Shown: in pieces, positions 8,084 through 16,318 of the stretch
How the letters are laid out: every line of letters starts with the position of its first letter
Position numbering within the stretch: position 1 is the stretch's first letter
Source: Hyphomicrobiales bacterium
GTDB lineage: Bacteria; Pseudomonadota; Alphaproteobacteria; Rhizobiales; Rhizobiaceae
Direction of reading: 5' to 3'
Assembly: GCA_900466475.1 (NCBI GenBank)
Contig: UBMI01000010.1
Location: 248,001 to 312,000, forward strand
Length of the DNA: 64,000 bases
Made by a program: the position numbers and the translations under genes
The notes under the pieces: generated by a model
Told to the model about the DNA's origin: nothing
The model's input: the letters and a program-made list of their open reading frames with translations, nothing else
The model's database searches: none

Positions 8084-8332
8084 TCACACCGCTCGCGGAA
8101 GCTTGTGGCGTTCGCCGATCTGGGCGGCAGGTTTGCGGGCTTCTGGGGCTTTCGGGCGGAATTTGACAAGAACCTCGTTGCCATCGGTTGAAGCGCGCGT
8201 GCGCTCCAGCCTGTCGCGTTCGGCAGTTGCCTGAAGCCAATGCTCAGCATCGCGGCCATTCGGCCTTCCTTCCGCTTCCCAAATCGCGTAGGCGCGCTTG
8301 CATATCCAGTCGTGCCGGGAGGTATTGCTCAT
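8084..8332 (-). CDS. DUF2934 small protein
   Basis: An 82-residue protein with the DUF2934 motif CKRAYAIWEAEGRPNGRDAEHWLQATAER, paralogous to the gene at 3042-3272. The start at 8332 has an AAGGA ribosome site. The tail is basic. Function is unknown. An EcfG-like promoter lies about 155 bp upstream at 8487-8512, leaving a long leader; an in-frame ATG at 8461 would shorten the leader but lacks a ribosome site. Confidence 0.78.
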   Translation of the reverse strand: MSNTSRHDWICKRAYAIWEAEGRPNGRDAEHWLQATAERDRLERTRASTDGNEVLVKFRPKAPEARKPAAQIGERHKLPRAV

Positions 8333-8486
8333 CGTTGCGTCCTTCTTGAGCCGCTGTTTGACCTCATCGAATCCACACGGCTGGCCTCCCGCCGAAGACG
8401 GTACCTCAAGCTCACCTTGTAGATGGACCCGGCAATGCGCCGGGATTTCGATGGGCGGCATGGCTTTTCGTCATGCTCGCGGTAGG

Positions 8487-8512
8487 AACGGTTTTCACCC
8501 GACGTGTGTTCC
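8487..8512 (-). promoter_or_regulatory. EcfG-type promoter for the 8084-8332 DUF2934 gene
   Basis: Minus strand GGAAC (8512-8508), 17-nt spacer, CGTT (8490-8487): a full match to the general-stress sigma consensus. It lies just past the stop of the 8551 gene and points at the DUF2934 gene. Confidence 0.6.
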
Positions 8513-8550
8513 AGATATATTTCGTGAAATTTTGCCCTGAGATCGGGCGA

Positions 8551-8772
8551 TCATTCGGACCGGGACCGCTCGCTATTGGCCTCGTCGTGTTTGACGGCCC
8601 AATCCTTGCGCGGCTTCTCGCCGGGCGGCGTGCGGTGAACGGTCGCGTCGTCGGAATGCGTGATATCGCGCGGCTTGGCGCTGGAGACGCCGCTGTTGCG
8701 GCGGCCCTCGTCAGAACGTGCGAACTGTCCTTCGGCGTCCTTGCGGATCTTGTCCTTGCCATCGCTCATCAT
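8551..8772 (-). CDS. Small hydrophilic hypothetical protein
   Basis: A 73-residue, highly charged, probably disordered protein (KDKIRKDAEGQFARSDEGRR region), with no membrane segment. I do not recognise a named family. Its ATG lies 2 bp after the stop of the DUF3606-like gene upstream, so the two are probably coupled and share the EcfG-like promoter at 9014-9038. A second ATG at 8769 is equally possible. Confidence 0.55.
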   Translation of the reverse strand: MMSDGKDKIRKDAEGQFARSDEGRRNSGVSSAKPRDITHSDDATVHRTPPGEKPRKDWAVKHDEANSERSRSE

Positions 8773-8774
8773 GG

Positions 8775-8981
8775 CTAATCGCTCATGTGGTCCGGCAATA
8801 CTGGCGGCCGGCGCTTGGCGGCCATCAGCAGGTCCAGTTCGATGGAAGACGGCCCGAAGCGGGTAAAGAGGCTTTCTGCCTGTTCGTTTTTCAAGCCATA
8901 TTTGGCGGCGAACTCGTGAAGGCTGTAAGGGCGACCACGCAGGGTCCGACTACGGCGTTCAGGTTGGTGAATTTCCGTCAT
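8775..8981 (-). CDS. DUF3606-like small protein
   Basis: A 68-residue protein. The segment YSLHEFAAKYGLKNEQAESLF followed by RFGPSSIELDLLM resembles the DUF3606 pattern, in which a short helix-turn-helix-like unit ends with an Arg/Lys-x-Gly loop. Function is unknown. It heads a two-gene unit with the 8551 gene and has an EcfG-like promoter 33-57 bp upstream. Confidence 0.6.
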   Translation of the reverse strand: MTEIHQPERRSRTLRGRPYSLHEFAAKYGLKNEQAESLFTRFGPSSIELDLLMAAKRRPPVLPDHMSD

Positions 8982-9013
8982 TGCTAATCTCCCCAGGCTT
9001 TATGCCTAGGAAA

Positions 9014-9038
9014 AACCAGTCAGTCCGTTAAAAGTTCC
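9014..9038 (-). promoter_or_regulatory. EcfG-type promoter for the 8981-8551 gene pair
   Basis: Minus strand GGAAC (9038-9034), 16-nt spacer, GGTT (9017-9014). Spacing and -10 are identical to the promoter at 3303-3327. A hairpin AAACCGG...CCGGTTT (9040-9061) abuts the -35 side and might be a regulator site or an insulating stem-loop. Confidence 0.55.
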
Positions 9039-9061
9039 GAAACCGGATTCGGTGCCGGTTT

Positions 9062-9299
9062 ACAGAGAAAAGACCGCTTGCATCGCTTCCCGCAGCAAAA
9101 AATGCTCTTGAGTGTGCATGAATTTCAATCGGTTAGATCCTCGCGCCGGCCGGACAGCTAGAAATGGCTTTATCACACGTGTGTTACTCTATAAAATGAA
9201 TCGTGTATCCGGTCCGAAGGGAGGAGCCGAGCTGTTGTTTCCGCGTCGATCCGGGCCGGGTCTTGAGGAAGCTGGCTTAATCCATCAGAGGAGACAGAC
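9062..9299. other. Leader/promoter region of the 9300 gene
   Basis: No gene is seen. The stretch is AT-richer around 9160-9210 (CTCTATAAAATGAATC), compatible with a promoter for the gene at 9300. No EcfG-type motif was found on the plus strand here. Confidence 0.35.
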
Positions 9300-9683
9300 A
9301 TGATGAATGCACTGCCGCCACTTCACAACGGACATGCCCCGTTCACCCTGCAACAGCTGTTCCGTGAGGCGCTTTATGCGTACGAGGAATGGGACAGCGA
9401 ACTGACGGAGCCGATTGTCACCCATGAAGGCAGGGTCATTCCGATCAGCTTCGTTTTCGAAGCCATGCGGGAATGCACTGATATCGTCCCGGCCAATATC
9501 GTCGGCGCCGTTACCGAACGGCTGACCAAGCCCTGGGAGGGCGAGGGGCCGCTGGACCAGATGACTTTCTCTACGGCGGCGCGCGTCATGCGCGTTCTGG
9601 TGCGCAAGCGCCTTCTTGCCAATGGCACGCCTGATATCGTCGCGCTGTCGACGCGCGGGTCCGAAGCGGAACCCCGCGATTAG
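9300..9683 (+). CDS. Hypothetical cytoplasmic protein
   Basis: A 127-residue soluble protein with a good AGAGGAGA ribosome site; ATGs at 9300 and 9303 are both usable. It has no signal peptide, membrane segment or motif that I recognise. The middle (VTHEGRVIPISFVFEAMRECTDIVP) looks like a compact alpha/beta fold. It lies between stress-type genes, so a role in stress is possible but not shown. Confidence 0.6.
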   Translation: MMNALPPLHNGHAPFTLQQLFREALYAYEEWDSELTEPIVTHEGRVIPISFVFEAMRECTDIVPANIVGAVTERLTKPWEGEGPLDQMTFSTAARVMRVLVRKRLLANGTPDIVALSTRGSEAEPRD

Positions 9684-9726
9684 GCATTCGGGATCGCGGC
9701 ACTGGCCGCGATCCTGTTCCCCGCAG

Positions 9727-9751
9727 GGAACCCAGCTCATTTCCAGCCGTT
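9727..9751 (+). promoter_or_regulatory. EcfG-type promoter for the DUF4174 gene
   Basis: GGAAC (9727-9731), 16-nt spacer, CGTT (9748-9751): an exact match to the general-stress consensus. The DUF4174 start follows 27 bp later. Confidence 0.65.
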
Positions 9752-9778
9752 GAAACAGGCAGAAAAGGAATGAGCACC

Positions 9779-10186
9779 ATGTTGAGATCCATTCTTCACG
9801 AAATCATGGGAACAGGCGTTCACGAGGCCGGTCTGCCGCGGTCGCTGGAACAGTTCCTCGGCCAAAAGAACGTGCTGATCGTCTTCGCGGATGCAGAGGA
9901 CGACAGGCCGATCATTCAGGACGAATTACTGCGCAAATCACAGATGCGGCTCATCGAAGAGGATATCGAAGTTTTCACGATTGCCGGCGGGGGAGCATTT
10001 TCTCTGTTCGAAGACGGACATGATCTCGATGCCGACGATGTGCGCGATGAGCTGCAGGGGCCGCTCAGCGGTGAATTCGGGCTGGTGCTTGTCGGCACTG
10101 ACGGCAAAGTGAAGCTGCGTTCCAGCGAGCCGATGAGCGTGGAGGATATCAGCCGCGCCGCCGATATCCCTTCGCCGAACCATTAG
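9779..10186 (+). CDS. DUF4174-type protein
   Basis: A 135-residue protein. The core LEQFLGQKNVLIVFADAEDDRPIIQDELL and EEDIEVFTIAGGGAF, then FGLVLVGTDGKVKLRSSEPMSVEDI, resembles DUF4174, a thioredoxin-fold-like family lacking a CxxC pair. Function is unknown. The ATG at 9779 is preferred to 9770 because AAGGA lies 9 bases before it. It has its own EcfG-like promoter. Its stop overlaps the convergent GntR gene by 4 bp. Confidence 0.65.
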   Translation: MLRSILHEIMGTGVHEAGLPRSLEQFLGQKNVLIVFADAEDDRPIIQDELLRKSQMRLIEEDIEVFTIAGGGAFSLFEDGHDLDADDVRDELQGPLSGEFGLVLVGTDGKVKLRSSEPMSVEDISRAADIPSPNH

Positions 10187-10893
10187 AGTTCGAATGCTTC
10201 CTTCAGGCCGAGGCTCTTGCGTTCGCGCAGGTCGAGGTCGGCCTCGATATGGGCGATGTGGTGGAGCATCAGATGGCAGGCTCGATCGAGTTCCCTGCTT
10301 TCGATCGCCTCGATAATGTCCCCATGTTCGGAATGGCCACAGCTCGAAACGGTCGATTGCCCGTAAAGCGCGATCACAAGCGATGAACGGGCGACAAGTT
10401 CTTCCATGAAGCGCTGCATGATCGCATTGCCCGATATGACTGCAAGCGTCAGGTGGAAATCGCCCGATGCCTTGATCTCGGCCCGCCTTGCCGTCTGGCC
10501 GCGCTCGCCCATCAGCCGGCCCTCTTCCAAAAGCAACTGCTTCAGGTGCTGGATATCCGATGGCGTGATGCGGGCGGCGGCTTCGCGAAGAATGCCGGGC
10601 TCGACCAGGCGGCGGGCGGCAAATATCTGCCGGGCTTCATCGGGAGAGGGATAGGCGACGAAGGCGCCACGGTTTTTCTCGACGCTGACGAGACCTTCGT
10701 AGGACAGTGCCTGCAAGGCGGCGCGTGCCAGCGTGCGGCTGACACTGAAGAGATTGCCGACATCGCTTTCCGACAGTTTCGTTCCGGGTGACAGGCGCCG
10801 CTCGACGATGGCTTCCCTGATTGCATCGCGAATCTGCGGGACGCCCGTTTCCTGGGTGTCGTCTTGGCTCATGGCGCTGGCGGCGGATTTCAT
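10183..10893 (-). CDS. GntR-family (FCD/FadR-type) transcriptional regulator
   Basis: A 236-residue regulator. The winged helix-turn-helix is near residues 20-85 (IREAIVERRLSPGTKLSESDVGNLFSVSR..., ending GLVSVEKNRGAFVA). The C-terminal FCD ligand domain carries likely metal-binding residues in DFHLTLA, HGDIIEAI and MLHHIAHIEADL. It is divergent from the ABC importer-racemase operon, with a palindrome in the 266-bp gap, so it is likely the local repressor. The ligand is probably an acid or amino-acid-like compound. Start 10893 has AAGGAA upstream. Confidence 0.85.
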   Translation of the reverse strand: MKSAASAMSQDDTQETGVPQIRDAIREAIVERRLSPGTKLSESDVGNLFSVSRTLARAALQALSYEGLVSVEKNRGAFVAYPSPDEARQIFAARRLVEPGILREAAARITPSDIQHLKQLLLEEGRLMGERGQTARRAEIKASGDFHLTLAVISGNAIMQRFMEELVARSSLVIALYGQSTVSSCGHSEHGDIIEAIESRELDRACHLMLHHIAHIEADLDLRERKSLGLKEAFEL

Positions 10894-10974
10894 GAAATCG
10901 GTTTCCTTGATGTCAGCAAATCATAGCTGCCTTCGTCTCAAAAGTTAAATGAATTTGTACGCACTGCATCGGCC

Positions 10975-10990
10975 AAATTGTATACGATTT
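10975..10990. promoter_or_regulatory. Putative GntR operator
   Basis: AAAT-T-GTATAC-G-ATTT, a 16-bp palindrome with one mismatched pair, in the divergent gap between the GntR gene and the ABC operon. The GTATAC core is common in FCD-type GntR operators. A partial copy (ATTTGTACGC) lies about 20 bp away at 10952-10961. Confidence 0.5.
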
Positions 10991-11159
10991 TCTGCACGAA
11001 TTGAGGACGAAAGCCCATTTTGTGTGCAGTGCGAAAAGTGCGAGAAATTTCGTCAGTTCAGATGAAGCTGTTAAAAATTCTTGGTTTGCAAGGGTTTAAG
11101 ACACGCCCATCAAACTGGCACGGCAGATGCATTGTCTTTCTCGAAAAGGGGAAGACACG

Positions 11160-12248
11160 ATGTCGAAAGCGGCAGAGATCGATATAGCATCCGTTTCCAA
11201 GGTCTATGGCGCGACCACGGCGGTCCATGCCATCAGCCTGAAAATCCCGGCTGGCTCCTATTGCTGCTTCCTGGGGCCGTCCGGCTGCGGCAAGACCTCG
11301 ACGCTGCGCATGATCGCCGGTCACGAGACGATTTCATCGGGCGATATCCGCCTCGGCAATGTCGTCGTCACCGATTTCCCGCCGGCCAAGCGAGGCACGG
11401 CGATGATGTTCCAGTCCTACGCACTGTTTCCGCATCTCGACCTCGTCGATAACGTTGCCTTCAGCCTGAAGATGAAGGGGGTCGACAAGGACGAGCGCCG
11501 CGCCAAAGCGCTGGACATGCTGAAGCTGATGCAGATGGAGGCCTACGCCAGCAGGCGGCCGGCACAGCTTTCCGGCGGCCAGCAGCAGCGTGTCGCCCTG
11601 GCCCGCGCACTGATTACCGATCCGGAAGCGCTGCTGCTCGACGAGCCGCTTTCCGCACTCGACCCGTTCCTGAAGATCCGCATGCGGGCAGAGCTGAAGA
11701 AGCTGCAGAAGACGCTCGGCATTACCTTCGTGCATGTGACGCACAGCCAGGAAGAGGCGATGGCGCTCGCCGACATCATCGTCATCATGAATGACGGCAA
11801 GATCGAGCAGGCGGCTTCGCCCCGGCAGGTTTTCGAAAAGCCGGCAACCGCCTTCGTCGCGCGCTTCATGGGCGATCACAATGTGCTTTCCGGCCGCGTC
11901 ACTTCGAGCGAGAACGGCGTGATGGTGATGACTGTGCCGGAAGGGCAGAGTTTTTCCGTACGAGGGACGGGCAGGGAGGTCGGCGAAGCCGTCGATATCG
12001 GCATCCGTACCGACCGCGTACGCCTTCAGGTGGCGACCGAGTGGACGCTCGGCTTCAACGGCATCGTCTCCAACATCGAATATCGCGGCTCCTCGGTGAA
12101 GATCACCGTTTTGGGGGCTGGCAGCGACGACTTCACCGTCATCGCAAGCGACAGCGATTACTTCGCAAAGCCGGTTTCGGTCGGCGATGCGGTGGCTCTG
12201 AGTTGGGCCCTGGAGGATGCCGTCCTCCTGGGCCGCGTGTCTGCATAA
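11160..12248 (+). CDS. ABC importer ATP-binding protein (PotA-like)
   Basis: A 362-residue nucleotide-binding subunit. Walker A is GPSGCGKTST near residue 40, the signature is LSGGQQQR, Walker B is ALLLDEPLSALD and the switch His is in HVTHSQEEA. A C-terminal TOBE-type domain follows, as in PotA/FbpC. The start at 11160 has AAAAGGGGAAG upstream. It is first in an operon with a Tat-exported binding protein and two permeases. Substrate is not shown by sequence; the racemase in the operon suggests an amino-acid derivative or hydantoin. Confidence 0.88.
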   Translation: MSKAAEIDIASVSKVYGATTAVHAISLKIPAGSYCCFLGPSGCGKTSTLRMIAGHETISSGDIRLGNVVVTDFPPAKRGTAMMFQSYALFPHLDLVDNVAFSLKMKGVDKDERRAKALDMLKLMQMEAYASRRPAQLSGGQQQRVALARALITDPEALLLDEPLSALDPFLKIRMRAELKKLQKTLGITFVHVTHSQEEAMALADIIVIMNDGKIEQAASPRQVFEKPATAFVARFMGDHNVLSGRVTSSENGVMVMTVPEGQSFSVRGTGREVGEAVDIGIRTDRVRLQVATEWTLGFNGIVSNIEYRGSSVKITVLGAGSDDFTVIASDSDYFAKPVSVGDAVALSWALEDAVLLGRVSA

Positions 12249-12277
12249 CCTTCAATATCAAGAAAAGGGGAACTACC

Positions 12278-13576
12278 ATGACGACTGAAACGAAATCCAC
12301 CAAGGCGGAAAAGGGAATTTCCCGCCGCTCGCTTCTGAAGACGGGTGCCGCTGCCGTCGGCGCCATCGCCGGCTCGGGCGCCATCACCGGCTTCCCGACG
12401 ATCTGGGCGCAGTCCAACATCACGCTTCGCCAGTTCGGCACCGGCGTTTCGAACATCAATGCGATCGCCGAGAAGTGCAAAGCCGATCTGGGCATCACGC
12501 TCGAGATGACCGCGACCGATTCCGATGCCGCCGCCCAGCGCGCCGTCACCCAGCCCGACAGCTACGATATTGCCGATATCGAATACTGGATCTGCAAGAA
12601 GGTCTTCCCGACCGGCGTTCTGCAGCCGATGGACGTCAAGAAGCTCAAGTATTTCGACAAGGTCGTGCCGATCTTCACGAGTGGCAAGCTGAAGGCGGAC
12701 AGCACGATCGCGCAAGGGACGGCGCCGCACACGGTCGGCTTCGTCGAGGCGCAGGACTCCAAGAAGTTCGCCAAGGAGCAGACCCAGTGGTTCACGATGA
12801 TGCCGACGATCTACAATGCCGATACGCTCGGCATTCGTCCTGATCTGACCGGCCGCGACATCACCTCCTGGGCGGATATTCTCGATCCGGCCTACAAGGG
12901 CAAGACGGCGATCATCAACGTGCCGTCGATCGGCATCATGGATGCGGCGATGATCGCCGAAGCCTCCGGCAAGATCAAATATGCCGACAAGGGCAACATG
13001 ACCAAGGAAGAGATCGACAAGACGATCGAATTCCTGATCAAAACCAAGGGCGACGGCCAGTTCCGCGCCTTCTGGAAGAGCTTCGACGAGTCGGTCAACC
13101 TGATGGCCTCGGGCGAAGTCGTCATCCAGTCCATGTGGTCGCCGGCCGTTGCCGCCGTCCGCTCGAAGGGCATTGCCTGCCGCTTCCAGCCGCTCAAGGA
13201 AGGTTATCGCGCATGGGGCGGTGGTCTCGGCCTTGCCGCGCATCTGAAGGGCGCGCAGCTCGATGCCGCCTACGAGTACATCAACTGGTACACGTCCGGC
13301 TGGGTCGGCGCTTATCTCAACCGCCAGGGCTATTACTCGGCCTGCCTTGAAACCGCCAAGGGTTTCATGACCGCCGACGAGTGGGGCTACTGGATGGAAG
13401 GCAAGGCGGCCCAGGGCGATATCCTGTCGCCCGAAGGCAAGGTCATGGAGAAGGCCGGCTCGGTACGCGACGGTGGTTCCTTCGAAGACCGTATCGGCCA
13501 TATCGCTTGCTGGAACTCCGTCATGGACGAAGACCGCTACATGGTCCGCCGCTGGAACGAGTTCATCGCGGCTTAA
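12278..13576 (+). CDS. ABC importer substrate-binding protein, Tat-exported
   Basis: A 432-residue periplasmic binding protein of the family-1/PotD type. The N-terminus carries a twin-arginine signal (SRRSLLKTGAAAVGAIAGSG) and cleavage probably follows the IWAQ region. Motifs of the fold include the WADILDPAYKGKTAI loop and the GGGLGLAAHLKGAQLDAAYEYINW stretch. Tat export suggests the protein folds, or binds a cofactor, before export. It is separated from the first permease gene by a RIME-like repeat. Confidence 0.87.
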   Translation: MTTETKSTKAEKGISRRSLLKTGAAAVGAIAGSGAITGFPTIWAQSNITLRQFGTGVSNINAIAEKCKADLGITLEMTATDSDAAAQRAVTQPDSYDIADIEYWICKKVFPTGVLQPMDVKKLKYFDKVVPIFTSGKLKADSTIAQGTAPHTVGFVEAQDSKKFAKEQTQWFTMMPTIYNADTLGIRPDLTGRDITSWADILDPAYKGKTAIINVPSIGIMDAAMIAEASGKIKYADKGNMTKEEIDKTIEFLIKTKGDGQFRAFWKSFDESVNLMASGEVVIQSMWSPAVAAVRSKGIACRFQPLKEGYRAWGGGLGLAAHLKGAQLDAAYEYINWYTSGWVGAYLNRQGYYSACLETAKGFMTADEWGYWMEGKAAQGDILSPEGKVMEKAGSVRDGGSFEDRIGHIACWNSVMDEDRYMVRRWNEFIAA

Positions 13577-13588
13577 GTGTCTGCGACT

Positions 13589-13686
13589 TTCCCCTCCCTA
13601 ACCCTCCCCACAAGGGGGAGGGAACTTGTCGAGGGTGCGGCACCGTTCTCCCTTCCCCTTGAGGGAAGGGTTGGGGAGGGGTTTTT
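13589..13686. repeat. RIME-like palindromic intergenic repeat
   Basis: About 98 bp made of two inverted arms: left CCCCTCCCTAACCCTCCCC followed by a CAAGGGGGAGGG hairpin, and right TTCCCCTTGAGGGAAGG followed by GTTGGGGAGGGG. The arms pair with each other and each folds on itself. Sequence and structure resemble the Rhizobium-specific intergenic mosaic elements. It lies within an operon, between the binding protein and the permease genes. Confidence 0.75.
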
Positions 13687-13729
13687 GATGACCTCTCCTT
13701 TCCCACCTCGATGAAGGAAAGGACCAGGC

Positions 13730-14641
13730 ATGGCCACGATCGCTTCAGAGCAGACGATACCGGCAGCGGAGACGCCCAAACGCGCCTTCCGGCTTGCGCC
13801 ATGGGCGATCTCCTATCTGCAGGCCACGCCGCTGATCGCCATCCTCGGCTTCTTCTTCATCCTGCCGATCGCCATGATCGCGGTCGTCAGTTTCTGGGAT
13901 TACGATTTCGCCGGCATCTATCCCGACTTCCTGACGATGAACTATGCCGACACGCTCGGTTCATGGGTCACGTGGAAGACCTATCTCAATACGTTGAAAT
14001 TCACCGTCATCGTCTGGGCGCTGACGCTCTTCATCGGCTTCTGGGTCGCCTATTTCCTGGCCTTTCATATCCGCAAGACCTCGACGCAGATGATCCTTTT
14101 CCTCGTCTGCACCGTGCCCTTCATGACGTCGAACATCATCCGCATGATCTCGTGGATCCCGGTGCTCGGGCGCAACGGGCTCGTCAATTCGGCGCTGGTG
14201 GAAATGGGCATCGTGCCGCAGCCGGTGGAATGGCTGCTCTATTCGGATTTCGCCGTGGTGCTTGCCATGGTGCACCTCTACACGCTGTTCATGGTCACGC
14301 CGATCTTCAACACGCTGATGCGCATCGACCGCTCGCTGTTCGAAGCAGCACGCGATGCCGGGGCCTCCGGCTGGCAGGTCCTGTGGAACGTGGTGATCCC
14401 GCTTGCCAAGCCTGGCATGGCGATTGGCACGATCTTCGTCGTCACGCTCGTGATGGCCGATTTCTCCACCGTGCAGGTCATGTCCGGCGGGCAAAGCGCC
14501 TCTGTGGCGCTGATGATGAAGAACCAGATGTCGCTGCTGCAATATCCGGCCGCTGCCGCCAATGCCGTCGTTCTGCTGGTGGTGGTGCTGATGATGGTCG
14601 CGGCGATCCTGCGTGTCGTCGATATCCGCAAGGAGCTTTAG
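13730..14641 (+). CDS. ABC importer permease (PotB-like)
   Basis: A 303-residue inner-membrane protein with about six hydrophobic segments and the permease EAA-type loop (SLFEAARDAGASGWQVLWNVVIPLAKPG) that contacts the ATPase. It pairs with the following permease, whose ATG is 2 bp after its stop. Confidence 0.88.
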   Translation: MATIASEQTIPAAETPKRAFRLAPWAISYLQATPLIAILGFFFILPIAMIAVVSFWDYDFAGIYPDFLTMNYADTLGSWVTWKTYLNTLKFTVIVWALTLFIGFWVAYFLAFHIRKTSTQMILFLVCTVPFMTSNIIRMISWIPVLGRNGLVNSALVEMGIVPQPVEWLLYSDFAVVLAMVHLYTLFMVTPIFNTLMRIDRSLFEAARDAGASGWQVLWNVVIPLAKPGMAIGTIFVVTLVMADFSTVQVMSGGQSASVALMMKNQMSLLQYPAAAANAVVLLVVVLMMVAAILRVVDIRKEL

Positions 14642-14642
14642 G

Positions 14643-15464
14643 ATGTACCGCGAAAAACGCTCCCTCGAATTCTATGTGCTCGCCATCTTCTTCGCCGTCT
14701 TCGTGCTCTTTCTTTACGGGCCACTGTCGGCGATCGTCATTCTCTCCTTCCAGGGACCGGATGGCGGCCTGACCTTCCCGCTGAACGGGGTTTCGCTCCA
14801 CTGGTTCTTCAACCTCTTCGAGAAGCAGGCGGTCGGCGATTTCGGCGCCTCCTTCCAGCGTTCGTTCATTCTCGGCCTGATGGTGATGATCGTGACCGTC
14901 GTCGTCTCGCTGATGGCGGGCCTTGCCTTCCGCCGGCGCTTCCGCGGCTCGTCGGTGCTGTTTTATGCGACGGTTGCAAGTCTCGTCGTGCCGTCGATCA
15001 TCATCTCGCTCGGCATTGGCGTCGTCTTCCAGCAGGGCGGGCTCAGGCCTGCCTGGTATTCCTCGGCCTTCGGCGCGCATCTGACCTGGACGCTGCCCTT
15101 CGGCGTGTTGATCATGTTTGCCGTCTTCAACCGCTTCTCGCCGGCGTACGAGGAGGCCGCGCGCGATCTTGGCGCGACGTCGTGGCAGACATTCCGCCAT
15201 GTCGTGCTGCCGATGATTGCACCCAGTCTCATTGGCGTCGGCCTCTTCGGCTTCACGCTTTCCTATGATGAATTTGCCCGCACGCTGATGACGTCGGGCA
15301 CCTATAATACGCTGCCGCTCGAAATCTACGGCATGACCACCAACGTCACGACGCCGGTGCTTTATGCGCTCGGCACGGTCACGACGCTCTTCTCCTTCAC
15401 CATCATTCTCGTCGCGCTCGGCATCATGACGATGCTTGGCCGACGACAGGCAAAGATCCGCTGA
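14643..15464 (+). CDS. ABC importer permease (PotC-like)
   Basis: A 273-residue membrane protein, second half of the permease pair. It has about six membrane segments, and the EAA loop is EEAARDLGATSWQTFRHVVLPMIAPS. The start at 14643 (MYREKRSLEF) follows AAGGAG in the end of the previous gene. The racemase gene starts one base after its stop, so the operon is tightly coupled. Confidence 0.88.
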   Translation: MYREKRSLEFYVLAIFFAVFVLFLYGPLSAIVILSFQGPDGGLTFPLNGVSLHWFFNLFEKQAVGDFGASFQRSFILGLMVMIVTVVVSLMAGLAFRRRFRGSSVLFYATVASLVVPSIIISLGIGVVFQQGGLRPAWYSSAFGAHLTWTLPFGVLIMFAVFNRFSPAYEEAARDLGATSWQTFRHVVLPMIAPSLIGVGLFGFTLSYDEFARTLMTSGTYNTLPLEIYGMTTNVTTPVLYALGTVTTLFSFTIILVALGIMTMLGRRQAKIR

Positions 15465-15465
15465 C

Positions 15466-16209
15466 ATGCGCATATTGATCGTCAATCCCAATACGACCGC
15501 TTCCATGACCGAGAAAGCGGCAACCGCCGCCCGTGCGGTTGCCGCCGCCGGCACCGAGATCATCGCCGCCACCTCCCGTATGGGGCCGGTTTCCATCGAG
15601 GGGCACTATGACGGCGCGCTCGCCATTCCGGGGCTGCTGATGGAGATGAAGGAACGGCAGGGGGCCGGCTACGATGCAGCGATCGTCGCCTGTTTCGACG
15701 ATACCGGGCTTGATGCGGCACGCACCTTTGCTGATGTGCCCGTCCTCGGGCTCTGCGAATCCGCTGTCGCCACTGCGGGCTTCCTCGCTCAGCGCTTTAC
15801 GGTGGTGACGACGCTGGAGCGCTCCCGAGTGCTGATCGACAATCTCGTGCGCCGGTATGGCATGGGCGATCGTGCGAAGGTGAGGGCGTCGGATATTCCG
15901 GTGCTGGAACTGGAAGATGCTGCATCTGGCGCGATCGGCAGGCTGAAGGCGGAAATCGAACGGGCGCTTTCGGAAGATGGAGCGGAGGCGATCGTGCTCG
16001 GCTGCGCCGGCATGACGGATCTGGCGCGCGAACTGCAGGATGTCTACGGCGTACCTGTCATCGATGGGGTTGCCGCTGCCGTGAAGCAGGCGGAAGCGCT
16101 GGTTTCGCTCGGTCTTTCGACCAGCAAACGCGGCTCCTATGCCTCGCCGTTGCCGAAGCATTTCACGGGCGCGATGAGCGGTTTTGCGCCGATCCGGGCG
16201 GCCGGCTGA
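15466..16209 (+). CDS. Asp/Glu/hydantoin racemase family protein
   Basis: A 247-residue member of the cofactor-independent racemase superfamily. The two catalytic cysteines are C76 (IVACFDDTG) and C180 (VLGCAGMTD), one per lobe, as in aspartate, glutamate and hydantoin racemases. The N-terminus RILIVNPNTTASMTEKA is typical of hydantoin-racemase-like members. It is cotranscribed with the ABC importer, so it probably acts on the imported compound. No hydantoinase or carbamoylase gene is nearby, so hydantoin itself is not proven. Confidence 0.82.
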   Translation: MRILIVNPNTTASMTEKAATAARAVAAAGTEIIAATSRMGPVSIEGHYDGALAIPGLLMEMKERQGAGYDAAIVACFDDTGLDAARTFADVPVLGLCESAVATAGFLAQRFTVVTTLERSRVLIDNLVRRYGMGDRAKVRASDIPVLELEDAASGAIGRLKAEIERALSEDGAEAIVLGCAGMTDLARELQDVYGVPVIDGVAAAVKQAEALVSLGLSTSKRGSYASPLPKHFTGAMSGFAPIRAAG

Positions 16210-16318
16210 ACATAAGGCGAAAACTCTTGACGGTGCATAGCGCCAAGTTTTGACTTTACTTTTTCCCCTCGCGTGAGAATTGTCGCAGCCGATTATCACG
16301 TTAGAGGAGAGCCGTGCC

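Noticed and set aside
9040..9061. AAACCGG/CCGGTTT hairpin as a terminator
   Set aside because: It lacks a T-tract in either direction and no gene ends next to it; it is mentioned only beside the promoter.
12158..13501. Long 447-codon minus-strand frame
   Set aside because: It is antisense to the well-supported substrate-binding protein gene; high-GC codon use commonly leaves such frames open.
13589..13686. Possible CRISPR-like repeat
   Set aside because: Only two inverted arms, no regularly spaced direct repeats or spacers, and no cas genes in the window.
14478..15596. 372-codon minus-strand frame
   Set aside because: It is a His/Asp/Arg-rich antisense shadow of two permease genes and the racemase start.
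16280..16318. Upstream TTG start for the UPF0303 gene
   Set aside because: A rare start without a ribosome site; the ATG at 16319 has AGAGGAGA.
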